A stretch of 20,856 nucleotides of DNA from Eggerthellaceae bacterium (GCA_900754955.1 CAAEEV010000017.1:1-20856), one strand, 5' to 3'. Shown: positions 6,882-16,257, counted from the first letter of the stretch. Numbers and translations are program-made. Notes: generated from the letters alone by a model not told the origin.

Positions 6882-7829
6882 GTGAACAATCTTCTACGGT
6901 TGATCGGTAACCGAATCTTGTGGCTACCCGTCATGATCATAGGCGTCACCATCCTCGTCTTCTTCATCATGGCGCTTTCCCCCATCGACCAGGCCTACTC
7001 GGTACTGGGAGAAAACGCCACGGAAGCTCAAGCGCAAGCCTATCGTGAGTCGCACGGCCTGAACGATCCGCTGATCGTGCAGTACGGCAACTTCATGGTC
7101 GGTCTCGTGCAGGGCGATCTGGGCACGTACGGCGCCAACAACATGTCGGTTGCCGAGCGCGTGGCCGAGGCGCTGCCCGTCACGCTCCAGCTGACGTTCA
7201 TGGGCCTCATCATCGCGGTGGTCTTCGCCGTCATCCTCGGCGTCATCTCCGCACTGTATCGCGACCGCTGGCCCGACCAGGTGATCCGCGTCATCTCGAT
7301 CGCCTGCATCGCAACGCCGTCGTTCTGGCTCGCCGTTCTGCTCATCCTGGCGTTCCAGGGCACGCTGCCCGTCTCCGGCAAGCTGCCCGACTTCAGCACC
7401 GACCCGAGCGGCTGGTTCGCGCGCATGCTGCTGCCGGCGTTCTCGCTCGGCGTGCCGGTCATCGGCCAGCTGACGCGTGTCGTGCGTACCTCGATGGTCG
7501 AGGAGCTCGACAAGGACTACGTGCGCACCGCACTGGGTGCCGGCATCCCGAAGAGCATCGTGGTCGCCCGCAACGTGCTGCGCAACGCGCTCATCACGCC
7601 GGTTACCGTGCTCGGCCTGCGCATCGGCTACCTCATCGGCGGCGCCGTCATCATCGAGGTCATCTTCAACCTGCCGGGCATGGGCATGGCCATCCTGTCG
7701 GGCATCCAGTCCAACTACGTCATGCTCGTCCAGGGCGTCGTCCTCTGTGTTGCCATCTCCTTCATCATCATCAACATCATCGTGGATATGCTCTATATCC
7801 TGATCGATCCGAGAATCAGGACGGTGTAG
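6882..7829 (+). CDS. ABC importer permease, DppB/OppB type
   Basis: This inner-membrane subunit forms half of the translocation pore of a peptide/opine/nickel-class importer. The 315-residue protein has a first membrane segment at about 12-31, an extracellular loop with the family pattern ending in GLNDPLIVQYGNFMVGLVQGDLG-like sequence (59-81), further segments near 100-124, 137-160, 240-264 and 284-304, and an ATPase-docking EAA-type loop EELDKDYVRTALGAG (207-221). I prefer the GTG at 6882, preceded by AGGGGGG (6871-6877). An ATG at 6864 and another at 6810 are in frame but lack good ribosome binding sites, and the 6810 one would start just before the UUCG hairpin. The next gene begins four bases after the stop codon, so the two are translated together. 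Confidence 0.9.
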   Translation: MNNLLRLIGNRILWLPVMIIGVTILVFFIMALSPIDQAYSVLGENATEAQAQAYRESHGLNDPLIVQYGNFMVGLVQGDLGTYGANNMSVAERVAEALPVTLQLTFMGLIIAVVFAVILGVISALYRDRWPDQVIRVISIACIATPSFWLAVLLILAFQGTLPVSGKLPDFSTDPSGWFARMLLPAFSLGVPVIGQLTRVVRTSMVEELDKDYVRTALGAGIPKSIVVARNVLRNALITPVTVLGLRIGYLIGGAVIIEVIFNLPGMGMAILSGIQSNYVMLVQGVVLCVAISFIIINIIVDMLYILIDPRIRTV

Positions 7830-7833
7830 CAAC

Positions 7834-9848
7834 ATGGTTAAACTTCGCGAAAAGACCACCCAGAAGCTTGAGGGCAAGGTCCGCTTCCGCCGTTGGAAGA
7901 ACATGACCGTCGGCGCGCGCATCTCGCTTGTCGTGCTCCTGCTCGTCATTCTCATGGCTGTGTTCGCCAACTTCATCGCGCCGCACAACCCCTATGAGAT
8001 CTTCACCGCCCGTCAGGCTCCGAACTCCGAGTTCCTCTTTGGCACCGACGACAACGGCCGCGACGTGCTCTCACGCATGATGTACGGCGCGCGCTACTCG
8101 CTCGTCATCGGCCTCGGCGCCACCGCCTTCGCACTCGTGTTCGGCTCGATCATCGGCGCGCTCGCCGCGGTGACGCGCTCGTGGATCTCGAACATCATCA
8201 TGCGCATCCTGGACATCATCATGTCCTTCCCGGGCATCGCGCTGGCCGCCACGTTCGTCATCGTGTTCGGCAACAACCTGCCCTCGCTCATCTTCGCGAT
8301 CGGCTTCCTGTACATTCCGCAGATCGCCCGTATCGTGCGCGCGAACGTCATGAGCGAGTACAACCAGGACTACGTCCGCGCCGTCGTGGTGTCGGGCGCC
8401 CGTGCTCCGTGGATCCTCATGAAGCACGTCGTGCGCAACTGCATCGCTCCGGTGCTCGTGTTCACCATCGTGCTCGTGGCAGACGCCATCGTGTTCGAGG
8501 CGTCCCTGTCGTTCATCTCCGCCGGCATCCCCGAGCCGACGCCTACGTGGGGCAACATCCTGTCCAACGCACGTGACGGCGTGCTCGCCGGCCGCTGGTG
8601 GGCGGCTCTGTTCCCGGGCCTCGCCATCATGATCACGGTTCTGTGCCTCAACATCTTCTCCGAGGGCATCACCGACGCGCTCGCCGCGTCGCCGAAGACC
8701 CCGGTGGCCGCTGCTGACGACAACCTCGCCGGCAACCGCGAGGCCGACCGCATGGTCGCCGATCCGAAGCTCGCCTACGCCGCTCAGGCCGAGATGCTCG
8801 AGAAGCGCCTCGCCCGCCTGCGCGAGATGGAAGCCATCCGCACCGACCGCTTCGACGCGCGCACCGACGTGCCGCCCATCCTCGAGGTGAAGGACCTCTG
8901 CATCAAGTTCCCGCGCCACGGCGACGTGAACGTGGTCGACCACGTGAGCTTCGTCGTACGCCCGCGTCAGACCATGGGTCTTGTGGGCGAGTCGGGCTGC
9001 GGCAAGTCCATCACGTCGCTCACCATCATGGGCCTGCTCGATCCGAAGGCCCAGATCTCCGGCGAGGTGCTCTACGACGGACGCAACCTGCTCGATATGA
9101 ACCAGCGTCAGATGAACGAGCTGCGCGGCCGCGAGATCGCCATGATCTACCAGGACGCTCTGTCCTCGCTCAACCCGTCGATGCTCATCAAGGCGCAGAT
9201 GAAGCAGCTCACCAAGCGCGGCGGCACCCGCTCCGCCGAGGAGCTGCTCGAGCTCGTGGGCCTCGACCCGAAGCGCACGCTCGACTCCTATCCGCATGAG
9301 CTCTCCGGCGGCCAGCGCCAGCGCGTGCTCATCGCCATGGCGCTCACCCGCGACCCGAAGCTCGTCATCGCCGACGAGCCCACCACCGCCCTTGACGTGA
9401 CGGTGCAGAAGCAGGTCGTCGACCTGCTCAACAAGCTCCAGAAGGAGCTCGGCTTCGCCATGGTGTTCGTGAGCCACGACCTCGCCCTCGTCGCCGAGGT
9501 CGCGAACTCCATCACGGTCATGTACGCCGGCCAGGTCGTGGAGCAGGGCCCGGTGAAGGACATCCTCACCAACCCCATCCACGAGTACACGCGCGGCCTG
9601 CTCGGCTCCGTGCTTTCCATCGAAGCCGGCAGCGGACGTCTGCACCAGGTTCCCGGCTCCGTGCCCAGCCCCAAGGACTTCCCCGAGGGCGATCGCTTCA
9701 CCCCGCGTTCGAGCCATCCCGACAAGGTCTCCCAGATCCGTCCGGTGCTCAAGCGTTACGGCGACAGCGATCACTACTATGCGGAACTGCCTGACAGCGA
9801 GCTGAAGCGTCTCGGCATCAAGCCCTATGTTCCAGGAGGTTCCCTGCT

Positions 9849-9852
<4 letters not shown>
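7834..9852 (+). CDS. ABC importer permease-ATPase fusion (DppC-DppD type)
   Basis: A single 672-residue chain combines a permease and its ATPase. Residues 1-285 are a DppC-type permease: membrane segments at about 30-48, 88-112, 137-160, 205-222 and 258-275, the FGTDDNGRDVLSR motif (69-81) and an EAA loop (about 175-192). A charged, probably helical linker (about 288-347) leads to the ATPase, with Walker A GESGCGKS (385-392), Q-loop Q440, signature LSGGQ (490-494), Walker B LVIADEP (510-516) and switch H549. All catalytic residues are intact. A C-terminal OppD-type extension with a PGSVPSP motif follows. Most systems encode these as two genes. It overlaps the next gene by four bases (ATGA), a sign of coupled translation. 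The single frame shows no frameshift or stop, so the fusion looks genuine. Confidence 0.93.
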
Positions 9853-10721
<869 letters not shown>

Positions 10722-10781
10722 GCGCTTCGCCGAACGCATCCGCCCAGGCGGCCTCGCAGCGCGAGACATCGTCTGACCAGC

Positions 10782-10814
10782 AAAGAGCCCCCGTGCGCGG
10801 GGGCTCTTTCTTTT
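10782..10814 (+). terminator. Intrinsic terminator of the transporter operon
   Basis: A perfect 10-bp stem (AGAGCCCCCG 10784-10793, CGGGGGCTCT 10798-10807) with loop TGCG is followed by the T-rich TTCTTTTG. It lies about 60 bases past the DppF-type stop codon and separates the transporter from the catabolic operon. Confidence 0.93.
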
Positions 10815-10847
10815 GTGGTGATGCGCGGGGGACGACCTGCGCCTTCC

Positions 10848-10876
10848 TTGACTTGACAGATGCGACCCCCTATAGT
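10848..10876 (+). promoter_or_regulatory. Promoter of the lyase-epimerase-kinase operon
   Basis: TTGACT (10848-10853) and TATAGT (10871-10876) are 17 bases apart, a good housekeeping-sigma promoter. Transcription should start at about 10883, giving a 35-base leader. An overlapping TTGACA at 10853-10858 would be only 12 bases from the -10 and is not usable with it. Confidence 0.7.
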
Positions 10877-10893
10877 TTTTCCAGTTTGATTGG

Positions 10894-10909
10894 CTTTCTA
10901 AGAAGAAAG
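10894..10909. promoter_or_regulatory. Short inverted repeat in the lyase operon leader, possible operator
   Basis: CTTTCT-aaga-AGAAAG: 6-bp arms with a 4-base spacer, 11-27 bases past the predicted transcription start and just before the lyase start codon. It could be an operator, or a weak hairpin covering the poor ribosome binding site (AGAAG/AAAG). The arms are short, so chance is possible. Confidence 0.3.
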
Positions 10910-10917
10910 TAGTTCAC

Positions 10918-11862
10918 ATGGAAACCAGCATGTTCCGCGGGGTCATCCCGCCGGTGGTCATTCCGCTGACCGCCGATCGGCACCTCGACCTGGAAGCCCT
11001 GGAGCGCACGATCAACCGCATGATCGACGCCGGCGTCGACGGCCTGTTCTTCCTCGGTTCCTCCGGCGAAGTGGCCTTCCTCACCGATGCGCAGCGCTAC
11101 CACGTGCTGCAGGAGGCCGTCGCGATGGTCAACCACCGCGTGCCGGTGCTCGCCGGCATCGTCGACATGGAGACGATGCGCGTGATCGACCAGGCCAAGC
11201 GCGCCTCGGGTTACGGCGTCGACGCCGTCGTCGCCACGGCCCCGTTCTACGCGCTCGGCGGCCCGAAGGAGACGGAGCGCCACTTCCGCGCCATCCGCGA
11301 GCACACCGATCTGCCGCTGTTCGCCTACGATCTGCCGGTATGCGTGCACACCAAGCTCGACCCCTCGATGCTCGTGCGCCTCGGCAAGGACGGCGTCCTC
11401 CAGGGCGTCAAGGACTCCTCGGGCGACGACGTGAGCTTCCGCTGGCTCGTGATCGAGAACGAGGACGCGGGCCATCCGCTCCAGCTGCTCACCGGCCATG
11501 AGGTCGTCGTCGACGGCGCCTACCTGAGCGGCGCCGACGGCTCGGTTCCCGGCCTCGCCAACGTCGACCCGGTCAGCTACGTCAAGCAGTGGCAGGCCTT
11601 CCAGGCCGGCGACTGGGAGACGGTGCGCACGCTGCAGGACCACCTCGCTCGCCTCATGTTCGTCACGCGCGACATCCGCGCGACTGTCGGCTTCGGCGCC
11701 GGCGTGGGCGCGTTCAAGACGGCGCTGTGGCAGATGGGCGTGTTCAACACGAACCAGATGCGCGAGCCCGTCCAGCCGCTCGTCGGCGACGACGTCGAGC
11801 ACATCGTGTCCGTGCTCAAGAAGGCCGGCCTCATGGACGCCGACGCCCCCATCCGCAAATAG
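10918..11862 (+). CDS. nanA: N-acetylneuraminate lyase / DapA-family aldolase
   Basis: This class I aldolase probably splits N-acetylneuraminate into ManNAc and pyruvate in the cytoplasm. The 314-residue TIM-barrel protein has the family's GSSGE motif (47-51), the catalytic tyrosine in FAYDLP (Y137) and the Schiff-base lysine in GVKDSSGD (K165). These two residue numbers match those of E. coli NanA (Tyr137, Lys165). The sugar-binding segment reads TGHEV (192-196) where E. coli NanA has NGYDE, so the substrate could also be another 2-keto acid sugar. The family also contains dihydrodipicolinate synthase and keto-deoxy-sugar aldolases; the epimerase and kinase directly downstream favour the sialate role. 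The start codon has only a weak purine-rich ribosome binding site. The gene opens a three-gene operon. Confidence 0.8.
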   Translation: METSMFRGVIPPVVIPLTADRHLDLEALERTINRMIDAGVDGLFFLGSSGEVAFLTDAQRYHVLQEAVAMVNHRVPVLAGIVDMETMRVIDQAKRASGYGVDAVVATAPFYALGGPKETERHFRAIREHTDLPLFAYDLPVCVHTKLDPSMLVRLGKDGVLQGVKDSSGDDVSFRWLVIENEDAGHPLQLLTGHEVVVDGAYLSGADGSVPGLANVDPVSYVKQWQAFQAGDWETVRTLQDHLARLMFVTRDIRATVGFGAGVGAFKTALWQMGVFNTNQMREPVQPLVGDDVEHIVSVLKKAGLMDADAPIRK

Positions 11863-11890
11863 ACATTCCGCTTCGCAACAAGGAGGCATT

Positions 11891-13132
11891 TTGAATTCCG
11901 ACATCAGGGAAAAGCTGATCGAAGCGCGCGACTGGGTTCGCAAGGAGCTTGACACGAGCATCAACTTCTGGCTGACGCACGGCATGGACCGCGAAAACGG
12001 CGGTGTCTACACCTGCCTCGACCGCACGGGCGAGATCTATTCCACCGACAAGAGCGTGTGGATGCAGGGCCGCTGCGGCTGGATGTTCTCCTACCTCACC
12101 CATCTGTACGGCGCTGTCCGCCCCTCCTGGCTCACGAGCACGAAGGAGCAGTGGATGGAGGCCGCGAAGAGCAGCATCGACTTCCTCGAGGAGCACTGCA
12201 TCAACCACGAGGCGGGCGATCGCCTCTACTTCACGGTGACCGCCGAGGGCAAGCCGCTGCGCCAGCGTCGCTACTGCTTCTCTGAGGGCTTCTACGCCAT
12301 CGCGAACGCCGAGTACTACGGCGTCACCGGCGATCCCGAGTACCTCGAGCGCGCCCGCCGCGCCTACCATATGGTGTACAACCTCAACAACGGCCTCATC
12401 GAGGACCCCACGGGGCTCGGTCCGAAGACCGTCGCGGAGACCCGCAGCGGCTATGCGCTCGGCGATCCGATGATCTTCCTCAACATCACGAGCATCATGC
12501 GCCGCGTCGACCCCGAGCACGGGCCCGAGTACGCTCAGCATGCGCGCGAGTGCACCGACCGCATCGTGAACTTCCACTACCGTCCCGAGCTCGGCTGCAC
12601 GCTTGAGAACGTGAACAAGCAGGGCGAGCCCGAGCTGTGGTACACCGACGGACGCATCGTGAACCCCGGCCACGACATCGAGTGCAGCTGGTTCATGATG
12701 GACGAGGCCATCGCCCGCGGCGACGACGAGCTCCATGAAACCGCCGAGAAGATCTTCCGCCAGGCCATCGAGGCCGGCTGGGACGAGGAATACGGCGGAC
12801 TGCTGTACTTCATCGACGCGAAGGGCCTGCCGCCCGAGGCGTACGAGCACGACATGAAGCTCTGGTGGCCGCACAACGAGACGATGATCGCCTCCATCAA
12901 GGCCTACCGCGACACGCGCGACGAGTACTACCTCTACTGGTTCTTCCGCACCATCGCCTACTGCAAGGCCCATTTCTGTGACCCCGAGTACGGCGAGTGG
13001 TACGGCTACCTGCGCCGCGACGGCCTTCCCACCATGCCCTCCACCAAGGGCTCCACGTTCAAGGGGCCGTTCCACGTGCCGCGCGCACTGAGCATGACCG
13101 AGCGCATGCTCACCGAGATCATCGGCGACTAG
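11891..13132 (+). CDS. N-acylglucosamine 2-epimerase (AGE family)
   Basis: Predicted to interconvert N-acetylmannosamine and N-acetylglucosamine, linking the lyase to the GlcNAc route. The 413-residue length and (alpha/alpha)6-barrel motifs fit the AGE/renin-binding-protein family: a QGRCGWMFSYL segment (59-69), GHDIECSW (260-267), LWWPHNE (324-330) and KGPFHVPRAL (391-400). Histidines 261, 328 and 395 lie at positions where the family keeps its catalytic histidines. The start is a TTG at 11891, preceded by AGGAGG (11881-11886) at a rather short distance; no ATG or GTG fits better. It lies 28 bases after the lyase in the same operon. Related enzymes such as cellobiose epimerase share the fold, but the lyase neighbour points to amino-sugar epimerisation. 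Confidence 0.87.
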   Translation: MNSDIREKLIEARDWVRKELDTSINFWLTHGMDRENGGVYTCLDRTGEIYSTDKSVWMQGRCGWMFSYLTHLYGAVRPSWLTSTKEQWMEAAKSSIDFLEEHCINHEAGDRLYFTVTAEGKPLRQRRYCFSEGFYAIANAEYYGVTGDPEYLERARRAYHMVYNLNNGLIEDPTGLGPKTVAETRSGYALGDPMIFLNITSIMRRVDPEHGPEYAQHARECTDRIVNFHYRPELGCTLENVNKQGEPELWYTDGRIVNPGHDIECSWFMMDEAIARGDDELHETAEKIFRQAIEAGWDEEYGGLLYFIDAKGLPPEAYEHDMKLWWPHNETMIASIKAYRDTRDEYYLYWFFRTIAYCKAHFCDPEYGEWYGYLRRDGLPTMPSTKGSTFKGPFHVPRALSMTERMLTEIIGD

Positions 13133-13198
13133 ACGCGCTTCCCTACCCGCTTGGCATTACGCTGTACATCACCCGGCCCTGTTTGAGAAAGGCGACAC

Positions 13199-14575
13199 AT
13201 GAACTACCTGGGCATTGACTACGACGTCAAGAACATGCCGGTTCTCGATGAGAACTTCATCCCCTTCGGCATCTGGATGCGCGAGTACCTCAAGGAGGCC
13301 ACGCATCCGGTGCACGTGGCCGTCGAGCGCGAGAACGGTCTTATCTCCGTGCGTGAGACCGCCATCCGCGGCGAGGAGTTCGCTGAGGCCAACGAGCGCT
13401 TCATCGAGCGCTTCGTGAAGTTTATGCTGTGGAGCACCGGCGGCTTCCGCATCTACATCTCCGGCTGCGACGACATCGCCGCCAAGCTCGCTGAGGCATA
13501 CACCGCCGATGGCGCGCGTTCCTTCGACTACGGCTTCTTCGACGACGTGTACGAGAAGAAGATCGAGGTCATCACCTGCACCGAGGACGAGTTCCCCGAG
13601 GCAAACGAGGCTGCCAAGCCCATCGGCGGCCACATGGAGGGCTGCCGCATCGGCTTCGACGCCGGCGGTTCCGACCGCAAGGTGTCGGCTGTCATCGACG
13701 GCGAGTCGGTGTACTCCGAGGAGGTCGTGTGGTACCCGAAGGTCACCGAGGATCCCACGTACCACTTCAACGAGATCGTGACCGCCTTCAAGACGGCTGC
13801 TTCCAAGATGCCGCGCGTCGACGCGATCGGCGTGTCCTCCGCCGGCGTGTACGTCGACGACTGCCCGATGGTGGCCTCGCTGTTCATCAAGGTGCCGCGT
13901 GAGCGCCGCGACGAGGTGAAGAGCATCTACAAGCGCGCTGCCGCCGAGATCGGCGATGTGCCCCTCGTGGTGGCCAACGACGGCGACGTGACCGCTCTGG
14001 CGGGCTACATGTCCACCGGCAAGGGCTCCATCCTCGGCATCGCCATGGGCACGTCCGAGGCCGTGGGCTATGTGAACGCTGCCGGCAACGTGCTCGGCTG
14101 GCTCAACGAGCTCGCGTTCGCGCCGGTCGACCTCGCCCCCACCGCCATGCAGGACGAGTGGTCCTTCGACTACGGCGTGGGCTGCAAGTACTTCAGCCAG
14201 GACGCCGTCATCAAGCTGGCCCCCGCTGCGGGCATCGAGCTCGACCCCGAGCTCTCCCCTGCCCAGAAGCTCAAGGTGGTTCAGGGCATGGCGAACGAGG
14301 GCCACGAGGGTGCGCTCGACATCTTCCGCTCCATCGGCGCCTACCTCGCCCACACGCTCGTGCTGTACAGCGCGTTCTACGACATCAAGACCCTGCTCGT
14401 GCTCGGCCGCGTGGCTTCGGGCGTCGGCGGCGACCTCGTGATCAGCGAGTGCAACCGCATCCTTGCCGAGGAGCATCCCGAGCTCGCCGAGCAGATCACC
14501 GTCACGCTTCCCGACGAGATGATGCGCCGTGTCGGCCAGTCCGCCGCCGCCGCGTCTCTGCCCGAGATCAACTAG
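13199..14575 (+). CDS. Divergent ROK-like sugar kinase with extra N-terminal domain
   Basis: A 458-residue protein, longer than typical ROK kinases (about 300). Residues 1-145 are a domain I do not recognise. The C-terminal part shows the sugar-kinase ATPase fold: phosphate-1 loop IGFDAGGSDRK (151-161), IGVSSAGVY (210-218), VANDGD with the probable catalytic aspartate D261 (258-263) and the GTS phosphate-2 loop (284-286). The ROK zinc motif (GH followed by CxCGxxGC) is absent; in its place is a W/D-rich stretch with DEWSFDYGVGCKYFS (319-333). By context it would phosphorylate GlcNAc (or ManNAc) to the 6-phosphate for NagA. A regulatory role is not excluded, but no helix-turn-helix is visible. 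It sits 66 bases after the epimerase and ends the operon. Confidence 0.78.
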   Translation: MNYLGIDYDVKNMPVLDENFIPFGIWMREYLKEATHPVHVAVERENGLISVRETAIRGEEFAEANERFIERFVKFMLWSTGGFRIYISGCDDIAAKLAEAYTADGARSFDYGFFDDVYEKKIEVITCTEDEFPEANEAAKPIGGHMEGCRIGFDAGGSDRKVSAVIDGESVYSEEVVWYPKVTEDPTYHFNEIVTAFKTAASKMPRVDAIGVSSAGVYVDDCPMVASLFIKVPRERRDEVKSIYKRAAAEIGDVPLVVANDGDVTALAGYMSTGKGSILGIAMGTSEAVGYVNAAGNVLGWLNELAFAPVDLAPTAMQDEWSFDYGVGCKYFSQDAVIKLAPAAGIELDPELSPAQKLKVVQGMANEGHEGALDIFRSIGAYLAHTLVLYSAFYDIKTLLVLGRVASGVGGDLVISECNRILAEEHPELAEQITVTLPDEMMRRVGQSAAAASLPEIN

Positions 14576-14596
14576 CGCGACTCCCGCACACATGCA

Positions 14597-14636
14597 GAAG
14601 GGGGAAGGAACCGCAAGGCTCCTTCCCCCTTTCTTT
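14597..14636 (+). terminator. Intrinsic terminator of the lyase-epimerase-kinase operon
   Basis: A 12-bp perfect stem (AAGGGGGAAGGA 14598-14609, TCCTTCCCCCTT 14620-14631) with a 10-base loop, followed by TTCTTT. It begins about 20 bases past the kinase stop codon. Confidence 0.9.
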
Positions 14637-14690
14637 GCGCGCCCAATCGCTTCGCCGCATATAGATTGGAAGCTCTTATCCCCTCTCCCT

Positions 14691-14709
14691 GGGCGATTCT
14701 ATATCGCCC
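14691..14709. repeat. Inverted repeat spanning the stop codon of the DUF4143 ATPase gene
   Basis: GGGCGAT-tctat-ATCGCCC has 7-bp arms around the TAG stop codon of the minus-strand gene. No T-run follows on the minus strand, so it is at best an mRNA-end hairpin. The terminator at 14597-14636 lies a little beyond and could also stop leftward transcripts weakly. Confidence 0.35.
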
Positions 14710-15934
14710 AAACGGGAATTGCTTGAACGTCTCTGGTGATCAGATACGGCTCGGGCGTTTGACAGATTACATGCCCGAAGCCAACTTCGTAATCCTTGAA
14801 GGCATCGAGGCAAGAGAAGCTCTTCACCGCATCGGCTCTGATCGTCGCACCAGTTTTAATCTCCACGGGGTGAAGGACGCGCCCTTCCTGAATCACGAGA
14901 TCTATTTCACGCTTCTTCAAATCGCGATAGAACCAAACGTCGCGCAGGTTGGCGCCAGCGTTCATGTAACTCTTTAAGACCTCGGATACAACAAAGGTCT
15001 CGAACACATGACCAGCCACCGCACCGTTACGCAGCTGCTCGGGCGTGGTCCAGCGGGTGAGGTGGCACACCAAGCCAGTATCCATGAAGTAAAGCTTGGA
15101 CGTCTTGGAAAGGCTCTTACCAATATTCGGCCTGAACGGGCGAATCAGTCGAACAATTCCACTTGCCTGCAAAACGGAAAGCCAGGACTGCACGGTTTTG
15201 TAGTCAACGTCTATGCTGTTTGCAATATCGCTCGCATTGAACAACTGGCCCGTACGCGCTGCTGCGGCGACCATGAAGTCAAAGAACTTTCTCTCGTTCT
15301 TCAAGCTGATGAGATCGCGAACGTCCCGCTCGAGGTAAGTCTGCGTATAACTAGCCCAAAAACGCTCCCACGGCACATCGGACGAGTAGAGACGAGGCAT
15401 CGATCCGCGCTGGATATGCCTCCAAAGATCAAAGGAGCTCGGCTGCTCGAGATTTTTAACGAGAGAGGGAACATAAGGTACCCCAGCATGGGATCCACCA
15501 AAAAGTTCCCGAACGGAAAAACCAGACATTTCAAGAATTCCCACCCTACCGGCGAGCGACTCGCTAACACCTTTCATGAGATGGTAGGTTTGCGATCCGG
15601 TAAGCACGATCTGACCGCACGCATCAGACTGGTCCACGACGAACTTCACCGTCTGAAACAGCTCCGGCACCCGTTGGACTTCATCGATGATAAGAGGCAG
15701 CGTCTGCGACTCGAAGAACAGCAGCGCATCGTCTTGTGCGCTTGCACGATCTATCGGATTTTCTAGTGTTGTGTAGGAAAAAGAACTGTCGAGGCAGTTT
15801 TGAAGGACGGTTGTCTTGCCTACCTGTCGGGCTCCGGTTACCAACACCACCTTGAACTGCCCCAGCATCTCGCGAATCGTCGCCTCGATCTCACGCGCTA
15901 TATACACAGAAGCCCCCAATCGCCTGGAAGACAT
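14699..15934 (-). CDS. AAA ATPase with C-terminal DUF4143 domain
   Basis: A 411-residue member of a widespread family of ATPases of unknown function (AAA_14 plus DUF4143). Visible are Walker A GARQVGKTT (34-42), Walker B LIIDEVQ (81-87), a sensor LTGSQ (111-115), LAGRV, the YLERDV motif (200-205) and, in the C-terminal domain, FETFVVSEV (311-319) and EIDLV...VEIK (343-360). That last pair matches the D-(E)xK pattern of PD-(D/E)xK nuclease-like folds. A winged-helix-like segment is likely at about 230-265. The ATG at 15934 is preferred; a TTG at 15949 is in frame but lacks a ribosome binding site. The gene is about 48-52% GC by hand counts, against about 65% around it, and points against the flanking operon, which suggests horizontal transfer. 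Confidence 0.87.
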   Translation of the reverse strand: MSSRRLGASVYIAREIEATIREMLGQFKVVLVTGARQVGKTTVLQNCLDSSFSYTTLENPIDRASAQDDALLFFESQTLPLIIDEVQRVPELFQTVKFVVDQSDACGQIVLTGSQTYHLMKGVSESLAGRVGILEMSGFSVRELFGGSHAGVPYVPSLVKNLEQPSSFDLWRHIQRGSMPRLYSSDVPWERFWASYTQTYLERDVRDLISLKNERKFFDFMVAAAARTGQLFNASDIANSIDVDYKTVQSWLSVLQASGIVRLIRPFRPNIGKSLSKTSKLYFMDTGLVCHLTRWTTPEQLRNGAVAGHVFETFVVSEVLKSYMNAGANLRDVWFYRDLKKREIDLVIQEGRVLHPVEIKTGATIRADAVKSFSCLDAFKDYEVGFGHVICQTPEPYLITRDVQAIPVWAI

Positions 15935-15949
15935 CTTCTCACACGTCAA

Positions 15950-16230
15950 ACAGTTGGTCGAATTTAGTATTAGAACTCCTAATTTTATCTACTTCTGATG
16001 AGTCACCATACATACGCATAGCGTGTTGCCATGTCCAGCCGCACGGCCCGCCCCGCTCTAGTAAGACGTTCCTTGTCGCTTTCAGTGCTCAACACACTAG
16101 TTTCGACGTTTCAGTTTTCCAGCGCAAAATGCAATCGCGAACGCCCAAACATGCGAACGACAACGCATCCGATAAAGAAAATCGCTCTAAGGCGGCAGAA
16201 TGGTGCTCACCAAGCGAGTTCCGCAGCGAA
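15950..16230. other. Low-GC intergenic stretch upstream of the DUF4143 ATPase
   Basis: About 280 bases with no credible gene. The first 50 are AT-rich and probably hold the ATPase promoter; on the minus strand TAATAC (15972-15967) is a possible -10, without a good -35. An ATTAG-aactc-CTAAT inverted repeat lies at 15969-15983 over this element and might be an operator. The rest shows nothing recognisable. Confidence 0.35.
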
Positions 16231-16257
16231 GAGAAAAGGCCCCGTGGGCCTTTTCTC
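16231..16257. terminator. Bidirectional terminator downstream of nagA
   Basis: A perfect 12-bp stem GAGAAAAGGCCC (16231-16242)/GGGCCTTTTCTC (16246-16257) with a 3-base loop. Each strand reads GGGCC then TTTTCTC, so it can end leftward transcripts from nagBA and would also work in the other direction. It lies about 80 bases past the nagA stop codon. Confidence 0.8.

Noticed and set aside
8071..9774. A 567-codon minus-strand frame opposite the permease-ATPase fusion
   Set aside because: Histidine/aspartate/glutamate-rich shadow of the ABC genes, with no motif.
10853..10858. Perfect TTGACA as the -35 box of the lyase operon
   Set aside because: It is only 12 bases from TATAGT. The overlapping TTGACT at 10848-10853 has the correct 17-base spacing.
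13169..14593. A 474-codon minus-strand frame opposite the ROK-like kinase
   Set aside because: A shadow frame; the plus-strand frame has kinase loops and lies in an operon.
15008..15766. A 252-codon plus-strand frame in the low-GC patch
   Set aside because: It is antisense to the DUF4143 ATPase, which has complete Walker motifs. No domain was recognised in the antisense frame.
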